Assembly (NCBI GenBank): GCA_961205875.1
Contig: OY540810.1
Span: 29,388,001 to 29,452,000 of the forward strand
Direction: 5' to 3'
Length of the DNA: 64,000 bases
Origin: Sialis fuliginosa
Taxonomy: Eukaryota; Arthropoda; Insecta; Megaloptera; Sialidae
The position numbers and the translations under genes are program-made. Below, piece after piece: positions 48,651 through 62,088 of the stretch (position 1 is the first letter of the stretch; every line of letters starts with the position of its first letter). The notes beneath the pieces are model-generated. The model saw only the letters and a list, made by a program, of their open reading frames with translations. It ran no database searches and was not told where the DNA came from.

Positions 48651-49869
48651 GGAGTTATTTGCTTTATTCATATACGTTTGATTAAATCATTTAAATCAGA
48701 ACCAGTTCAAGGTTAAGGGTGATCATTTATGTGTCTGACACATCTAATAATATAGACTCCATTACCCCTTGGGACCTGCTCTGGTTGTAACTTCCAAACT
48801 TCTCCTGTCTTATTTACTGCTCCAGTAAGGGAATAATTAAGTGTAGAGATTATATTACATTAAATATGTCTTTGAGCATTTATAAGATATTATACTTGTT
48901 ACATTATTCTCGATGTTAACTCTGACACATGTAGATATATAAGAAAAGAGATAGAATACTACGTATGGTATGTATATCAACCTTTCTCTTACCCCACGAG
49001 AATATAAATTTTACATGCGCTTGGTTTGAAATATATAGGTTTAGTTCGTATATTGTACAGAATTATACGGAGGAAAAATTATAAGAAATATGTTCATTGA
49101 AACGAGGAATAAAATCCTTCGAGCATTCTGTGTAATATAAGTTCAAATTTATTTAATAAAAATTATTTATAATGTTTATTTTACAATATCGGTTTCGAAA
49201 AGTTTTCAAACCGCAAAAATATTCATATATACTAATAACGTACTGCATACTATGCTAAAATGAATGTTTTAGGTAAACTTCGTTATTGAAACTACTGTTA
49301 ACTTCGTCTGTATGTATTTCGATATGGATTGAATAATAATAATCGGTGACTTAGAATAGCACAATGTCATTTACCCAGGTTTCTGCTAAGCATCTTGATG
49401 GATAAGCATAATGATATCTATTCCAAGCTAATATTAATTCTAACGGTGAAAATTCTATCAAAATAAGTTCAGCAGTTTCGACAATAAATGTCGGTTGAAA
49501 ATTTTTAATATGCATATAAATTTATAAGAGATAAAATGGTTCTACAGAGACGTTTCTCTGTTAAATTCATGAATTATCACTGAAACACATTTAGCTAGAG
49601 GTAATAATACACTTGTTATTATTTTATATTAATTTTACAATTTATTCCAAACTGGTAGAGTAAAGTTACAAACCAATAACTAATTATATTAGAGTATTAG
49701 CAAACAGATAACAGATGGCGTTATTCTTGCGGTTCAGCTGTGATCCCATGTGGCTGAGAGAGTTCGTTTCCGAATTTTGCCGTGGACGGAAGGTCTGGGG
49801 CATTTATTGAAGATGAAATTTAATTTGAATCTTTGATTAATGGTTTATATATATTAATTGTGTTGAAAT

Positions 49870-50475
49870 CAGGGACTTATTTATAGTTCGAGTTCAAATA
49901 TAAATTTTACTTCGGGTTTGGGTTTGGGTTCAGCATGGCGCAAACTATTTAGGTTCAAAAACGGTTATTTTTTAATGGTTCAGGTTCGGGTTCAACTTTG
50001 TAATTGAAAAAAAAATTATTTTGTTCGAAAAAAAAATTATAATTAACAAATAAAACATTCTCTGAAGAAGAAAAAACATTAATAGCCTATAAAATATTGC
50101 TAGAAAAAAGAGTAAAAAATTATAAAATTACATTTTAATGATTGAAATCTCAACTTTTGGAATTTTTTTGAAAATTGAAATGTAGTTCAGTTATAGAATT
50201 AAAAAAGAAAGTAAAAAATATGTAAATTTTAGTAGTCGACTAGATAACTCACATCATACCAAGATTTCTAGTTAGTATATTTTATAATATCTTTTAAAAA
50301 TCATTGAAGAAAAATATTAAAAATACAAAAAATATATGGTTACCGGTTTTCCATGAAAAGGTTCACGTACGTTAACTTTGAAATATAGTGGTTCGATTCG
50401 GGTTCAGATTAATGAAAAATAATAATAATACGGGTTTTGTCAGGTTTCGGGTTCAGGTTCAGGTTCAAGTCTCTG
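49870..50475. mobile_element. hAT MITE with GGTTCGGG arrays, copy C
   Basis: The ends are CAGGGACTTA and CAAGTCTCTG. The 8-bp flanks GTTGAAAT and TTTGAAAT differ by one base. The array motifs are more degenerate than in copies A and B. Confidence 0.83.
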
Positions 50476-50494
50476 TTTGAAATATTATCTTACG

Positions 50495-50888
50495 ACTATA
50501 TTATACTCGTATAAGTTAAGTATTAGTTGTTATTACCTAAGCATCTACTTCCATGTGTAGTGTGGTTTTTAAGTATATTTCATTTACTGAATTATTTTGT
50601 ATAAATATTATTTATTCTTAACCTCTTAATACTATATTATACTCGTATAAGTTCAGTATTAGTTGTTATTACCTAAGCATCTACTTCGATGTGTAGTGTG
50701 GTTTTTAAGTATATTTCATTTACTGAATTATTTTGTATAAATATTATTTATTCTTAACCTCTTAATACTATATTATACTCGTATAAGTTCAGTATTAGTT
50801 GTTATTACCTAAGCATCTACTTCCATGTGTAGTGTGGTTTTACTGAATTATTTTGTATAAATATTATTTATTCTTAACCTCTTAATAC
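50495..50888. repeat. Three-copy tandem repeat, unit 136 bp
   Basis: Units start at 50495, 50631 and 50767 and are almost identical. The third lacks about 16 bases (near GTGTGGTTTT). Low divergence indicates recent amplification. It begins 20 bp after the hAT MITE ending at 50475. Confidence 0.92.
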
Positions 50889-53425
50889 GTCTACTACTAG
50901 TCGGTAGCAACATAAACAATTGATATTTATTTTAAGATCCAAATGATACGCCACTGACTTTACGGAGCACATTTTTTGCGGAGTACACTGGCTTCAATGT
51001 CAAGTAGCGTGTTATGATTCCTATATTTTTCTCTTTTAAGATTCAATAGACGAAAAAATAAAATAGAAGCAATTTCAATGGAAATAATTAAAACATTGTT
51101 CAAAGGTTATACATTATACATTTTATATAGAAGTCCATACAACGCGCAGTGCTATATATCATTAATAAAACAATTTATAGATTTACAGCTAATTTTGTTC
51201 TTTTATGTGTCGAGTGTAAACATTATTCTATATAAAATAGGAACATAACATTAATGGAAATTAGTGCGATCACTATTATAGAAAATCCAAAACACATAAA
51301 ATAAATGTTATCTATGTTTATAAGAGGCTGTATCATCATGAAAATAAACGACCATAGTGATTTTACTGAACACGTTTTTCTGGCGTTTCTTGTTAGTTCG
51401 GGAAAAACGAAAATTGTGGTTTGGAAAATTTTAACGAACAGTAAAGAATCGTATCGATTTTTTTTTCAATTTGAGATATTACATTATTGTGCAATGTACA
51501 TACTATTATTCAGACTTTACCTTTTGAATTTAAATATAACAAAATTAAGGCAACATAGAGGATGTTCCACTATGTTATACGCCCAAACTATTGAAGATAG
51601 AGTTTTATGATAAAAAATGTATTATACATTATGTCTTATATATCGACCCTAAAGAATTTCAGGAAAATATTTTCAACTCACTAAAACTTTTAAAATAGTT
51701 TGAGGGGTACATGCCCGTTTCCCAGCAAAATCCGGTCCATTTAATTTTGTTGAGAAACGGGCATGTATCTCTCAAACTACCCCTCAAAGGCGGATTTTAT
51801 GGAGTTGAAAATATTTTCTTGAAATTCTTTAGGGTCGATATATATAATAAATTTTTTATCATAAAACTCTATCTTCAATAGTTTGGGCGTAAAACATAAT
51901 AAACGGGTGGTTTGGAACATCCTGTATAGAATAAAGTTCAAAATCGAAACCAATTAGTATCACAAAACAATATTTCATCGTTTTCAATAATTTTCTGATA
52001 TGTCGGTTTCTTATAATGGCATAAAAGTTATTGGTATGTTTGATCTTATCTGACATTCCAGTAATTTTATTTTTATTATAATATTATGATTAAAATTTTT
52101 GTGGTGGAGATCGAGTTTGGCTATTGGAGATTAGGGTAGTATAGATTGTCCTACTTGAATAATAATTTACGTGTGGACTGTGTTTTCATTTTTATTTTAT
52201 CTTTATTGAAATATTTAAAATTATAATACATAATTCATTTTGCAACTATATTACCTTCTTGTTTCTAGATAAATCTTACAATATTTCGTTCAATTGTTGT
52301 CGATAAAATATTTCAGAACCCTAACGTAATTTCAATGTTCGCTTCTTTTTTCTATCTTAAATAAATAAGTTGAGCGTCACTGTGCGTATAGGTTAGGTCG
52401 TGTGTTTTTTGTGTCTGTAGATTTTATGCGTTTGAATACACACATATGTGTGATATATGTCTACAGGCTGATCTTTATACAAAGTTTGTTGAAAGTAAGA
52501 ACTGAGAAATCGTTTTATTTGTGTAGCTATCAATTATATCAAACACATGTCTTATTAAAAAACTTCAATGAGAAATTCCAGTGTACTCCATGAAACCTTT
52601 TTATAAAGTCATATTTAGTATCATTTTTTCCACAAATTATATCCGGGAAAAAATGAGAAAGTTATTGAAACAAATAAATAATAAAATAGGCACTAAATTA
52701 AAATTTTACACTAACGAACTCCATACATAAAAAACTTTTATAATATAATAATTTTTTTCTATTATTAGTTATTTTTATAAATGGCTATATAGGTCATATT
52801 TAGTATCATTTTTCCACTTTACAGTTAAAAATTACATGGGGGAAAATGAGAAAAATGTTCTATTATTAATTATTTTTCATGTTGGTTTTATGCTTAATTG
52901 TTCAATCAAGTGCATTAGTCATTTTTAAATTCTTTTCTAATAATTGACAATTTATTTATTTTTTAAATTATTTTATTCAGGCTTCTGAACAATTCAACTA
53001 CGAACGTCTTTTTATTTATATTACTATTTTTATTTCTTTATGTATGATTTGGTAGTAAACAAAACGTAGTAACTTATACTAAAACAAATAATTTATTATA
53101 ATTATTATGTTAATAATTTATCACGAGTGATATTTTTACATTAAACTCTCAATAGATAACTCTGACGTAACCAGCCTTTATATGGATGTATATGTATATG
53201 TACATATGTATGTATATTGTATACATACATGTATGTATAGAGGTCTGTACAACGCACACGGGTAACGTAAAAAAGCTACCGTTTGTTTTTACGACGCGGC
53301 CTATGGAAGCTTCTTTCAAATTAGTCCGCGATGACTTATGTATGCTTCACAAAACTTAGTATGTGTTCCTAGAGGAGTCATCCGGGGGACACAGTCATGA
53401 TATGTATATTGGAGTGGTTCTTATA
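50889..53425. other. Intergenic, repeats only
   Basis: Apart from the foldback at 51558-51924, a direct repeat pair (GTCATATTTAGTATCATTTT at about 52609 and 52793) and a (GTATAT/ATGTAT)n stretch at 53190-53240 are present. No gene is seen. Confidence 0.45.
51558..51924. mobile_element. Foldback element GAGGATGTTCCA
   Basis: The ends GAGGATGTTCCA and TGGAACATCCTG have TA on both sides. The arms match to the centre (ATGCCCGTTTC / GAAACGGGCAT near 51710-51755). Both arms encode the same short string YAQTIEDRVL on opposite strands, which explains the paired open frames at 51305-51610 and 51859-52056. Confidence 0.8.
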
Positions 53426-54736
53426 TTGGGTTGGAACAAATTTTGACTGGGCCACCCCCCAAATCAGCTCCAAATAATTGATCATCCACACATGGCGTTC
53501 AAACTTTATTCGACAAATAATACATATGGACCAGTAAAAAATTATTAATGTTTTAATTGCAATAAACTTATTATTAGAAATAAAATAAATAAAATTACCC
53601 CCCCCCAAAAAAAAACTACCTAGCATCCCTCCTAAAAAATCTTTCTAGCACCAAAAAAAATTATTTACCCCCCACCCCAAAAAATTCCGCCCCGCATTAC
53701 TTTCTTAAAAAAGGGTCACCCTATTCGAAACCAAAAATTATAATAACGATTATGTTTTATTTATTGAACCCCTTTGATGCGCGCTCAAAAACCGACTTTC
53801 GACGGATTGATATTTGCGTATTGGCCATGTTTGGCAATACATAGCAAACTAAGCCAATATGACCATCTACACATTGATATAATTGTACAAACATGACAAA
53901 TATTTGTCTCGTATCACCATGTGAAGGGCCGCCTTTAAAAATTGACCATTACTAGATGGGGGTGATTTTCCCATTTAAAATATATGGTTTTTTTCGAATT
54001 TTCAGACCTGCATACTAGAGCGTCTTAAACTCTTTCTAAAAATCTAGAATACTCATGAATGCATTCCTGGTACTCATATTCCATATTTAGATGGATAAAT
54101 TAAACTTGTAATTCAACGTTAACAGCTGTATGGGTCATTAGGTCATTCCATCAAGGGAAAATTTAATTAATTCATTTTTTCTATAATTACTGGATAATTT
54201 TGTCAAAAAAACGTTTAACAATGAAAATATTGATCTTGAAATAAAACATTTTGGTTCTAAAATTAAAATTGAAGAAAATAAAATGGGTCACGCCAATTAG
54301 AAATTGATATGGAATGATCTTTTTTAATTTCAGAATCAATTTTTTTCATTTGACTATCAATAATTTCATTGTCAAACGTTTTTCTGACAAAATTATACGA
54401 AAATTATTAAAAATAAAAAAATCTCTTCATGGAATGACCTAATGACCTATACAGCTGTCAACGTTGAAAGACAAGTTTAATTTATCCATCTAAATATGGA
54501 ATATGATTACCAGGAATGCATTCATGAGTATTCTAGATTTTTAGAAAGAGTTTAAGACGCTCTAGTACGCAGGTCTTTGAAAAATCGTAAAAATCCGTGT
54601 ATTTCAAATGGGCAAATCACCCCCCTCTGGTAATGGCCAATTTTTAAGATAGAGGGCTAAATCTTTTACTAAATTTTTTTTGAATTATTTGGAACTGATT
54701 TGGGGGGCGGCTCAATCAAAATTCGTCCCAATCCCA
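53426..54736. mobile_element. 1.3-kb inverted-repeat element
   Basis: The outer arms (TTGGGTTGGAAC... and ...GTCCCAATCCCA) and the inner arms (about 53940-54180 and 54425-54650, sharing TATGGAATATGA-type sequence and GAATGCATTCATGAGTATTC) pair end to end. The left arm carries an extra segment of about 400 bp (53500-53940) with C-rich tracts that the right arm lacks. It has no long open frame. Confidence 0.72.
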
Positions 54737-56747
54737 TCTAAGAATATAACTATGAGTTAATTCCAATTTTAATTGTAGTAGTTTTATTTTGATTCAATTT
54801 TCATGTATTTCATACTATCAAAAATAAACATTAAAAAATATGTATAATTTAAAAATAATTTCCTTGAGTTCATTTCTACGACAGTTATACTAACGTAACA
54901 GTGATAACAGCCATGGGAGCGAAACATATCTATATTCATCATATACTTATTATTTTATAACGGCCATGATGAAGATCAAGGAATGAAATAAGTAGACATG
55001 AAGTTTAATTGCTGAAGTAATAAATGATTTATTTTATGTAGGTACGAAAAACAATAAAAACAGCACTAGCACATGTTCGATAAAACGATAGGGAGGTCAT
55101 ACGTTCGATACTTTCTCTCTCTCTCTCTAAAACTGCTGCTGGTAAAAACCCACATTCACTAAACTAATAGTTAATTTGATAGATTTTTGCAATTACTTTG
55201 TTTATTGAATTAAGAATATAATATTGTCTCTCATCACTTTGGATGGGGTTAATCATTAGTAAAGAACTAATTATTTGATAATTAAATATAGCCAAACAGA
55301 TCTAAAGAATGAAAAAAAACAAGAGACTCGACTTTTAGGAAAAGATGGAAGAATTCATTTAAGTAAATTAGAGACGATTAATTTGAATTAAGATATATAA
55401 TTAAATAACTATGTATAATAATATAAATTAATTTTACCAGTACTGTATAGTTTTTATTGTATATTTTAAACCTTCACCTGCTAAAATTTATAAATGTTAT
55501 ATACTGATAAAAAATTGGCATTTAAATATGCAGTAGACGCCCTTTTATTGAACGTTTTGGAACCCCTAGTTATGTAATCATTCACAATTTTTGTACGACT
55601 GGGGTAATGATGACGCGCGATGTTACATGCTTGGCTTGTCATTTTTAATACTTCCAATGGCAAACATACACAAAAATACATACAAACTCACGTATGTAAA
55701 GTGTGTTTGTATCATGTACATGAAAACATGTACTGTAATATTGATTTAAAAGAAGATGCTAAAAATATCTGGACATATTTCTTCTTTTCTAGAAAACGGT
55801 GTAAATAAAACGGGAAAAAGTTTCCTATTAATGGCAAGTTTATTCTGTTGTTTTTTTAAAGAAAAGTTTTACCTTCTTAATTGTTCCAAGAGATGTTTAA
55901 TCTTAAAATTTAGTACCTGTACAGTAAACCTTTGTAACTCTAAATTATGAGATTTATTTTTACTTTATTTTTTATTGTTAAATCGATTTTTTTTAAATCG
56001 AGATTTTGATGGAAATATCCATTCTGACTATTTCCGACAAAACATAGGAAGGTGAAATTTAATATTTAGAATCACTTTATTCAAGGAAGAAAACACTTAC
56101 TTTTAAAATTATCTTACAACTGGAATTGGATGTTTACTCTGGTTAATTTGGATTTTTTCGAATTATTTTTTATGTGCGTATTATTATTTTTATTTTTATA
56201 AGTCAACCAAGAAGATTTGTTATATATAATTAGACAAATGTACAATGTAAACTCAGTACTGCGTATAAGAAAGTTCCATGGCATTCATAGCAACTTTTTT
56301 TTAGATAAGATTTAACTATGATAATTGCAATTTAATTAAATTTAACATTATAATTAATCTGGGTGAAAATCAGAGGGTTTGATTATTTTTTTGGTGTTAA
56401 ATATAAAATTTATTGTTGGATAGTATATAGAGGAGGGTTACTCATGGACCCCCCCCCTATCACCACCATTCCGACATTACTGATAACGACAATTTTTTGT
56501 CTATGTTTGACAAAATGTGTTTGGTCTAGGTTTATCAAATGGTAATAAAATTTTAGCAGAGTGGTTGTTTTCAGATAAAATAATGGTATTACCAAGTTTG
56601 ACTAAATGCTCCTTTAACTAACTGTTGAACTATCAACAGAACCAAGCATAATACATTTAACTAAAGGGATTTTTAATTTTCTGCACTATGTTTTTACAAC
56701 ACATATTATGTACATTTTTCATTGAGAGCTTAAATATTGATTTTAAT
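54737..56747. other. Intergenic, nothing recognised
   Basis: AT-rich with a short CT repeat at 55112-55128. Several 60-66-codon frames on both strands lack protein features. Confidence 0.45.
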
Positions 56748-57639
56748 TAGGGATGTAACGAATGTCGTTTTAGTAGATGAACATGTAGATTCGGATATTG
56801 GCAAGGTAAGGTTTAGGGATGCGGATGTGAATTATTAATTTATTTGATAAATAAGATTTTATAGTTTTTTTGTGTAGATGTTAATTTAGAAAAAAATTAG
56901 TACTTAAAATTAAGCAAGGTAAATTAAATTTAATGAGAAGTAATTTACAGGCTTTTTCACCTTCCAAACGACTTGTCAATTCACAAAAAAATTGTTCACT
57001 AGGATCACTAGCAGGTGGAGGTGATAAGAATTTCCGTACGACATATATAATTTTTCGAATTTGAAATGAAAACTCACACTAAAATGAAAATAATGACACG
57101 GCAATGGCTCATTTTAAAATTCGCTACAATAGATAATTTAAAAAACATATTTACAATAATAATCACTTAAGCGTCGATTATATTGAGCGAGTTTACTAGC
57201 TACAAGCCGGCGAGTTTACAAGCTGCTAGTAAACTCGCCCAGTGTAATCATGTTAGCTAGTAAACTCGCCGGCTTATAGCTAGTAAACTCGCTCAATGTA
57301 ATCGACGTTTTATTGAAAGTCAGTTAAATATTCAAGATTATACAAAATTTTCCAAGAATATTAATGAGATATCAATTTTTATAACAAGTATAGAACCATA
57401 TTTCAATTTTATTAAAATTCATTAAATCAAAATTTTTATTGTTGTCACAAGTTATCTAACTACATTAGTTTGTAGTTTTATAGAACATATCCGTTATAAT
57501 AACCTCATAGAAAAATAAGGAAGCCGATAAGGATGCGGATGTTTTTAAATTCAAAGTTGCGGATAAGGATGTGGATGAGGATATGTAAAATAATGAGGAT
57601 AATCCGCAGTTGCGGATGCGGATATCCATTACAACTTTA
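56748..57639. mobile_element. hAT-like element with GCGGATG repeats
   Basis: The left end is TAGGGATGTAACGAATG and the right end is ATCCATTACAACTTTA, an imperfect inverted match. Repeated GGATGCGGATG-type motifs lie near both ends, especially 57510-57625. A smaller MITE (57172-57307) is inserted inside. The target duplication was not resolved. Confidence 0.55.
57172..57307. mobile_element. Small palindromic MITE
   Basis: The inverted ends CGTCGATTA and TAATCGACG enclose four copies, in both orientations, of GAGTTTACTAGCT-like units and two GCCGGCGAGTTTAC units. The 136-bp palindrome is nearly complete. Confidence 0.75.
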
Positions 57640-58029
57640 ATTTAAATTATATAAGTAATACACCAAATTTACTTTAGCATTTAGGTCTAAAGGGACATTA
57701 AATTGGTTGATAATACTGGGCAACGGCCCTGTATGGAGATCAGGTCACGGTCAGGCCGCAGCGCAGTATTGAAACTGTGATTTGCTTGCATTAGTTAATT
57801 TGAACGATTGGAGTTATTCATAGTAGGTATTTGCTATTTTTAAATACCCTCTACAAATGCCTTTACAGAGAAAATGAATAGACTACAGTTGCTAACGTTT
57901 TTAGTTTTAAAACCGTGTAACATTTTAATTACATATTAAATCAATAAGATATATTTCCAGTGTTTTATATTACATCTGTAAAATATATAATCAAATAAAT
58001 AAATGTGAAATCAATATTTTTCATTGATA

Positions 58030-58434
58030 ACACAGCCACATAAAAAAAGTGTGCAATACCAAATAAGCGACCTATGTACATATATTGTAGTATTGGTCGA
58101 GCATAGTCAAAATCCAATTTTTTGGAATTTTCTGTTAACGTTTATTTTTATTTTGTTCTTTAATTTTGGGTTTAGCAGACTTCAACCTAAACCCAAAATT
58201 GAAGCTCAAATAAAAAAAACTGGTAAGCAGAAATTTCCGAAAAAATTTATTTCGACTGCTCGACCAATACTACAATGCTATATAAGTCGATTTTTTGGTA
58301 TCGCGTACTTTTTTTGGAAAAATTCAACCTAAACCCAAAATTCAAACTTAAATTAAAGAAATAAGAAAACAGCAACAATGCTATATATGTAGGTCGCTTT
58401 TTTGGTATCGCTCACATTTTTTTTGTGACTGTGT
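58030..58434. mobile_element. Foldback element ACACAG(C/T)CAC
   Basis: The arms ACACAGCCACATAAAAAAAG and TTTTTTTGTGACTGTGT continue through GGTATTGC/GCGACC motifs. The right half contains the CCTAAACCCAAAATT segment twice and a second GGTATCGCG end, so two copies may be fused. The 102-codon frame inside is repeat-derived. Confidence 0.7.
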
Positions 58435-59591
58435 AATTGGTACGTCAGGATAACAAAGCCATAATATATGCTGGTACATATTAATAATAACAGATTAAGA
58501 ATATTGTCCTTTGACCCCCCTTCTTTAATTTTTTTCATACTATTTGAAGTAACGCCTATATTGTGAGTGGTGTATTTAAAAAAAAAGGTTTAAGATTTCG
58601 AATTTCCTGCTCTGATTACCCCAGGGCACATTCCCTTCCTATATGTCATCCACGTTGGGAGAAGTTTGTGTTCGTCCGGTTATAACTGGCTGCATCTAAT
58701 TATAGTAAAGCCAAAAAGAGAAAAAAAAATTTCGAATTTTTACTTATAATTCCATAAAAAACATAAATCTATCACATAACGTTCTTTTATGCGTACCAAG
58801 AAAAAAAAATTCTGTCAGTCATAAACAAAATGAACAGCTAAAGTAGATACTATAAAATGTATAAATAGAACGCATAACTAAATAGATAATTCTATTCATT
58901 TACATATCAGATCTATAATTCATATTTATACATACTCATTTCGAGGAACCAGAAACAAGACGTCAGAAAATAGTAACGTTTGAGAAATATTTTTAAGATT
59001 TTTTTTATACAAGTCTGCCATTACATACATACATCAAGCGCTCCGTGACCGCAATACAATAAAACTTTTATACCCTGCGGATGAGCGCGCTAACCATTGA
59101 TCTAACACACATCCTTCTTCGCGAACTTGAATATTTTATCCGATTTGTTTTATTGACCATTGAAACAGATACCGCAACTTTGTATGTACTGTAGAGTCGC
59201 ATGCTCGCATGTAGAAGTGGTCGTCCAGTTTTCATTCAAATTCGCTTATCACAAAAGTAGGCTCCTCCCATTTGATCATTATTAATACTTAAAAAATTCC
59301 TCCATGTACCAAACATACATTTTTTTTAAACTCATTTGCTACATAAAGAAGTCTATTGAAAATTGTATAAGTAAATTTTGTGGCAATACATTTTTAATAT
59401 TCCGAATTTTAGTATTTAAATATGTTAAACTTTAAATGAATTACTGAAATGGACGTTTTGTGTTTTTATTTAAAATGATGTAACTATATAAGCTCCGTCC
59501 TAGAAAAAGATAACCGATGATGTTTGTTTTAATATTTGTTGTTGTTGTAAGCGATTCTGATCTTTAGGGAGGCAGCCGACTTCTGAAGCCC

Positions 59592-60138
59592 ATAGGGTAT
59601 TAGAAAAGTCTGGAAACGTTTCTGAGAAAAATGTTTCGGACCAAAGTTGTAGGATTTTAAAAGTTCTATTCAATAATCATATTTGTTTGACCTTGAAGGG
59701 AGAGGTCAGGACGAGGTCAAGGTCAATATGATTTTTTTAATGAAACACCCCATTTTTATCAATCATTTTTAAAGACGACAGCAAGACGTTTCAAAACGTT
59801 GCAAAAAACTACTTGACTTATTTATTATATTATCTTTGGTACATTCTGGATAATATAAATATAAATTATAAAATTTAGACAATTCTCAACAAAAATAAGT
59901 CATCAAGTAGTGTTTTAGAAACGTCTTGCTGTCTTAATATTATTTGATAAAAAATGGGGTGTTTCATTTAAAAATCATGTTGGCCTTGACCTCGCCTTGA
60001 TCCTTTCAATTAGGGTCAAACGGATATAATCATTGAATATAACTTTTAAAACTCTACAACTTTTGTCTGAAACATTTTTCTCAGAAACGTTTCGTTTTCG
60101 AGATATTAGACCGTTTCCATATTTTTCTAACACACTGT
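59592..60138. mobile_element. Foldback element GTGTTAGAAAA
   Basis: The left arm GGGTATTAGAAAAGTCTGG matches the right arm CCATATTTTTCTAACACACTG inverted. Pairing continues through GAAACGTTTC, TTGACCTTG/CAAGGTCAA and GAAACACCCCAT/ATGGGGTGTTTC to the centre near 59860. TA flanks are probable. It is non-coding; the frame at 59975-60199 is a by-product. Confidence 0.72.
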
Positions 60139-61034
60139 ATACATATATGAATACATAATAATATGTGTAGACTCCAACAACAGTACATTGGAAAAACAAT
60201 GTTATTTTAGATACTATGATGGCAAAATTTTGTTATCTTGTTAATATTACCTACTGTAAATTTGTGGGTGCAAGTAATTCCTGCCTTTTTACTTGTATTG
60301 GTTCATAGAGTAGGAACTTGCAATATAGGTTATTATGGTTGAATCATGGTTATCTACTGCATACTGATGTTTACATATTAACAAGGAGCCAAATCTGCAT
60401 GTTCAGGGAAACTAGTAAAACCGACAACGGTAAATAGGGGAGATTCGCCATGAGAGAATCACTTTTATTAAAAAGAAAAACTATCATTAATTTTATAAAA
60501 ATTATAAAAATAACAACACCTTATACTTGCAATTTGTTTATCCGTTAATGTAATTGAACAGAAAGAATAATCAAAATGAATTGTAAAATTAGTGATTTTT
60601 TCTTGAAAAAAAAACGACGTAGAATGCACTCTTTCAATACTATGTTGCGATTGCGACCTCTAGCCCCGACTCTGATTTTAGTTCGATTCTATACAGTCTG
60701 TATTTGGATATGTGTGTATAAATTTAGCAACATTGAAGCTTCAATCATTCCTCTTCACATAAATAAACGCATAGGAATTCTAATTGACTTATGTAATTAA
60801 GTATAATAGGTATTATAAAAACGTTAAGGATTAGGTTATTAATAGATGTAGAATATGTGGTTGTATTTCATACAAGTTTAAATCTAATTTTTGACTTAAA
60901 AAAAGGCATTACATTTTCTCTAGATAAAATCGGTTTTATGTTTTAGGTTTATTTTTGAAATCTTGAAATTCATAACATACATATTATTATATTAGACTTT
61001 TTTTTACATAATATATATTTATATATAAATAAAT
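60139..61034. other. Intergenic, nothing recognised
   Basis: AT-rich. The 74-codon frame at 60576-60800 has no start context or homology that I recognise. Confidence 0.4.
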
Positions 61035-61323
61035 TAGAGATTGGAAAAATAGTTTTTCAACTATTGCGTAAAAATGCATTTATTGTAATTTTTATTACAT
61101 ATCTCCACCGTTTTAAGAAAATTGGTTTGATTGAACATGATTTGAAATCAACTATTTGCAACTACGTTTCCAACTATTTTAAAACTATTTGCGACACTTT
61201 TTACTGCTTCGTTTGCACTTATTATTATCAAATCGTAAAAAAACTATTTACCAACTATTTTCCGAAAAAAAATTCAACTAGTAACTATTTCATTGAAAAT
61301 AATAACTATTTTTCCAATCTCTA
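61035..61323. mobile_element. hAT-like MITE with AACTATTT repeats
   Basis: The ends TAGAGATTGGAAAAATAG and CTATTTTTCCAATCTCTA are perfect inverted repeats. AACTATTT or its complement recurs about ten times, mostly in the right half. Flanks are AT-rich (TAAATAA on both sides) and the exact duplication is unclear. The 88-codon frame inside is repeat-derived. Confidence 0.75.
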
Positions 61324-62088
61324 TAAATAATTAGTGCGTCGATACAATTCATTGTCTTTCTACCTGCATAGTTTTTTGTAATTTAGGTATTTTAATATAT
61401 TTTTATAACTCTTCAACGGTGAAAAGCTAAACCAAATAACCGACATATCGTCGGTGAAAAAGTGAAAAGTGGTATCTCCGAAGTTTCAAGTTTGGAAATA
61501 CGACTTTTCACTTCTTCACCGATGATACACCAAATTTTACAGAGATTGTAGCAATATTTTGTTCAGTTTTTCGTCAGTAATTTGTAATTTTTTTTCTTAT
61601 ATTTACTAAAATTAGTCACGTTTAGTAACTTTAAGTTTTATTTAATGAAATAATGTCTGTTGTGATATATGATGTCACCTGTGAGAATTTTCTTTGATTT
61701 TAGTCAAAATTACAGTCGTTTTAATGAAATACAAGCGGCATATTTCTCATCGTAGGTATACATACATATATAGCTATGGTCAACACCATTCGGCGTGATT
61801 TGAAATACTGATTTTAATGGCGCTGTACTCGTATATCGGCCAAAATGTCGTTTATTTGGTTCCAGTTTTCCACCGTTCGAGTCGATATATAATTATATAT
61901 ACCTATTTTTAGTCTTTATTTTGTATGATATTAATTGCTCTGGAAAAATGAAACTTTGTATGGATTATGATTGAACAATAATTTTACAAGTTTCTCGATC
62001 TATCTTCTATAAATTATATGTGATCTTACTAAAAAAGATAAAACTTATTTCTTCTCACAAAGTTGGATATATACAATATACATATATA

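Noticed and set aside
49690-49810. GC-richer segment considered as a missing 5' exon of the - strand gene
   Set aside because: The - strand stays open, but I saw no phase-1 donor, no signal peptide and no initiation context, so it was not annotated.
51305-52056. Two open frames on opposite strands both ending in the same ten residues
   Set aside because: They read the two arms of one inverted repeat (51558-51924). The shared ending is a result of the palindrome, not of protein homology.
57720-57790. GC-richer segment considered as an exon or tRNA-like gene
   Set aside because: It shows no splice sites in a useful phase, no cloverleaf and no pol III boxes.
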